A stretch of DNA of 22,183 nt from an uncultured Dysosmobacter sp. (GTDB lineage Bacteria; Bacillota; Clostridia; Oscillospirales; Oscillospiraceae). This document shows positions 22,116 through 22,183 of this stretch, piece by piece. The position numbers and the translations under genes were made by a program. How positions within the stretch are numbered: the first letter of the stretch is position 1; each line of letters opens with the position of its first letter. The DNA lies in contig CAKUBJ010000027.1 of the NCBI GenBank assembly GCA_934636905.1, positions 1-22,183 on the forward strand. Direction: 5' to 3'. The notes below the pieces were generated by a model. The model had not been told where the DNA came from. It did not search any database and was given only the letters and a program-made list of their open reading frames with translations.

Positions 22116-22144
22116 TTGACAAAGTTCACTGAGCCTGATATAAT
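22116..22144 (+). promoter_or_regulatory. Downstream promoter (P2) of a tandem pair, probably for an rRNA operon
   Basis: TTGACA (22116-22121) and TATAAT (22139-22144), both perfect, with a 17-bp spacer and A-tracts upstream (22094-22110). The leader after it ends with GTGCACCTTGTAAATT, which resembles the ACCTTG(A/T)AAA-type leader I know from Clostridial 16S rRNA operons. The structural genes are outside the window, so the rRNA link is inference. Confidence 0.75.
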
Positions 22145-22183
22145 AGCGAATGTTCCGCTTGAGGGACGTGCACCTTGTAAATT

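Overview
This is a GC-rich chromosomal window from a Gram-positive, spore-forming member of the Clostridia. The evidence is a clear SpoIIID gene, a CarD-family regulator, strong Shine-Dalgarno sites, lipobox and SLH secretion signals, an LCP cell-wall ligase, and GTG/TTG starts. The overall look (GC-rich, spoIIID, no outer-membrane genes) fits the Oscillospiraceae, but that family placement is inference. I found no tRNA, CRISPR array or phage genes. The right end looks like the promoter region of an rRNA operon whose genes lie outside the window.

Layout. 1-383: N-terminal part of an ABC permease on the minus strand, with a LacI-type palindrome just downstream of a near-consensus promoter. 767-1288: CarD-like regulator. 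1547-3045: a lipid-kinase gene translationally coupled to a Nudix (CoA pyrophosphatase-like) gene, both minus. They are divergent from an AI-2E-family transporter (3204-4442), and the two promoters share one palindromic -35 hexamer. 4667-9551: five-gene peptide/nickel-type ABC importer operon (binding lipoprotein, two permeases, two ATPases) behind its own promoter and a very structured leader. 9565-9753: palindromic intergenic repeats. 9780-10877: DUF3810-type membrane metalloprotease-like gene, closed by a strong terminator.

11003-11685: a small anchored protein gene split by a compact element of about 265 bp with terminal inverted repeats. Removing the element restores a continuous reading frame. 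11772-14289: LCP ligase followed by an SLH/transglutaminase-like secreted protein. 14534-15052: spoIIID and a small companion gene. 15209-15389: an 88-bp tandem repeat full of hairpins. 15447-18494: nitroreductase, mtnA, deoD and a HAD phosphatase in one plus-strand operon, probably salvage of 5'-deoxy/methylthio-adenosine by-products. 18563-19525: LysR regulator with an operator-like dyad over its promoter. 19628-21868: YhaN/SbcC-like ATPase. 22014-22144: tandem near-consensus promoters with A-rich upstream tracts.

No obviously new multi-gene system is present. The most interesting signals are the MITE-like insertion with a reconstructable target gene, the shared -35 divergent promoter, the 88-bp hairpin repeat and the structured leader of the importer operon.
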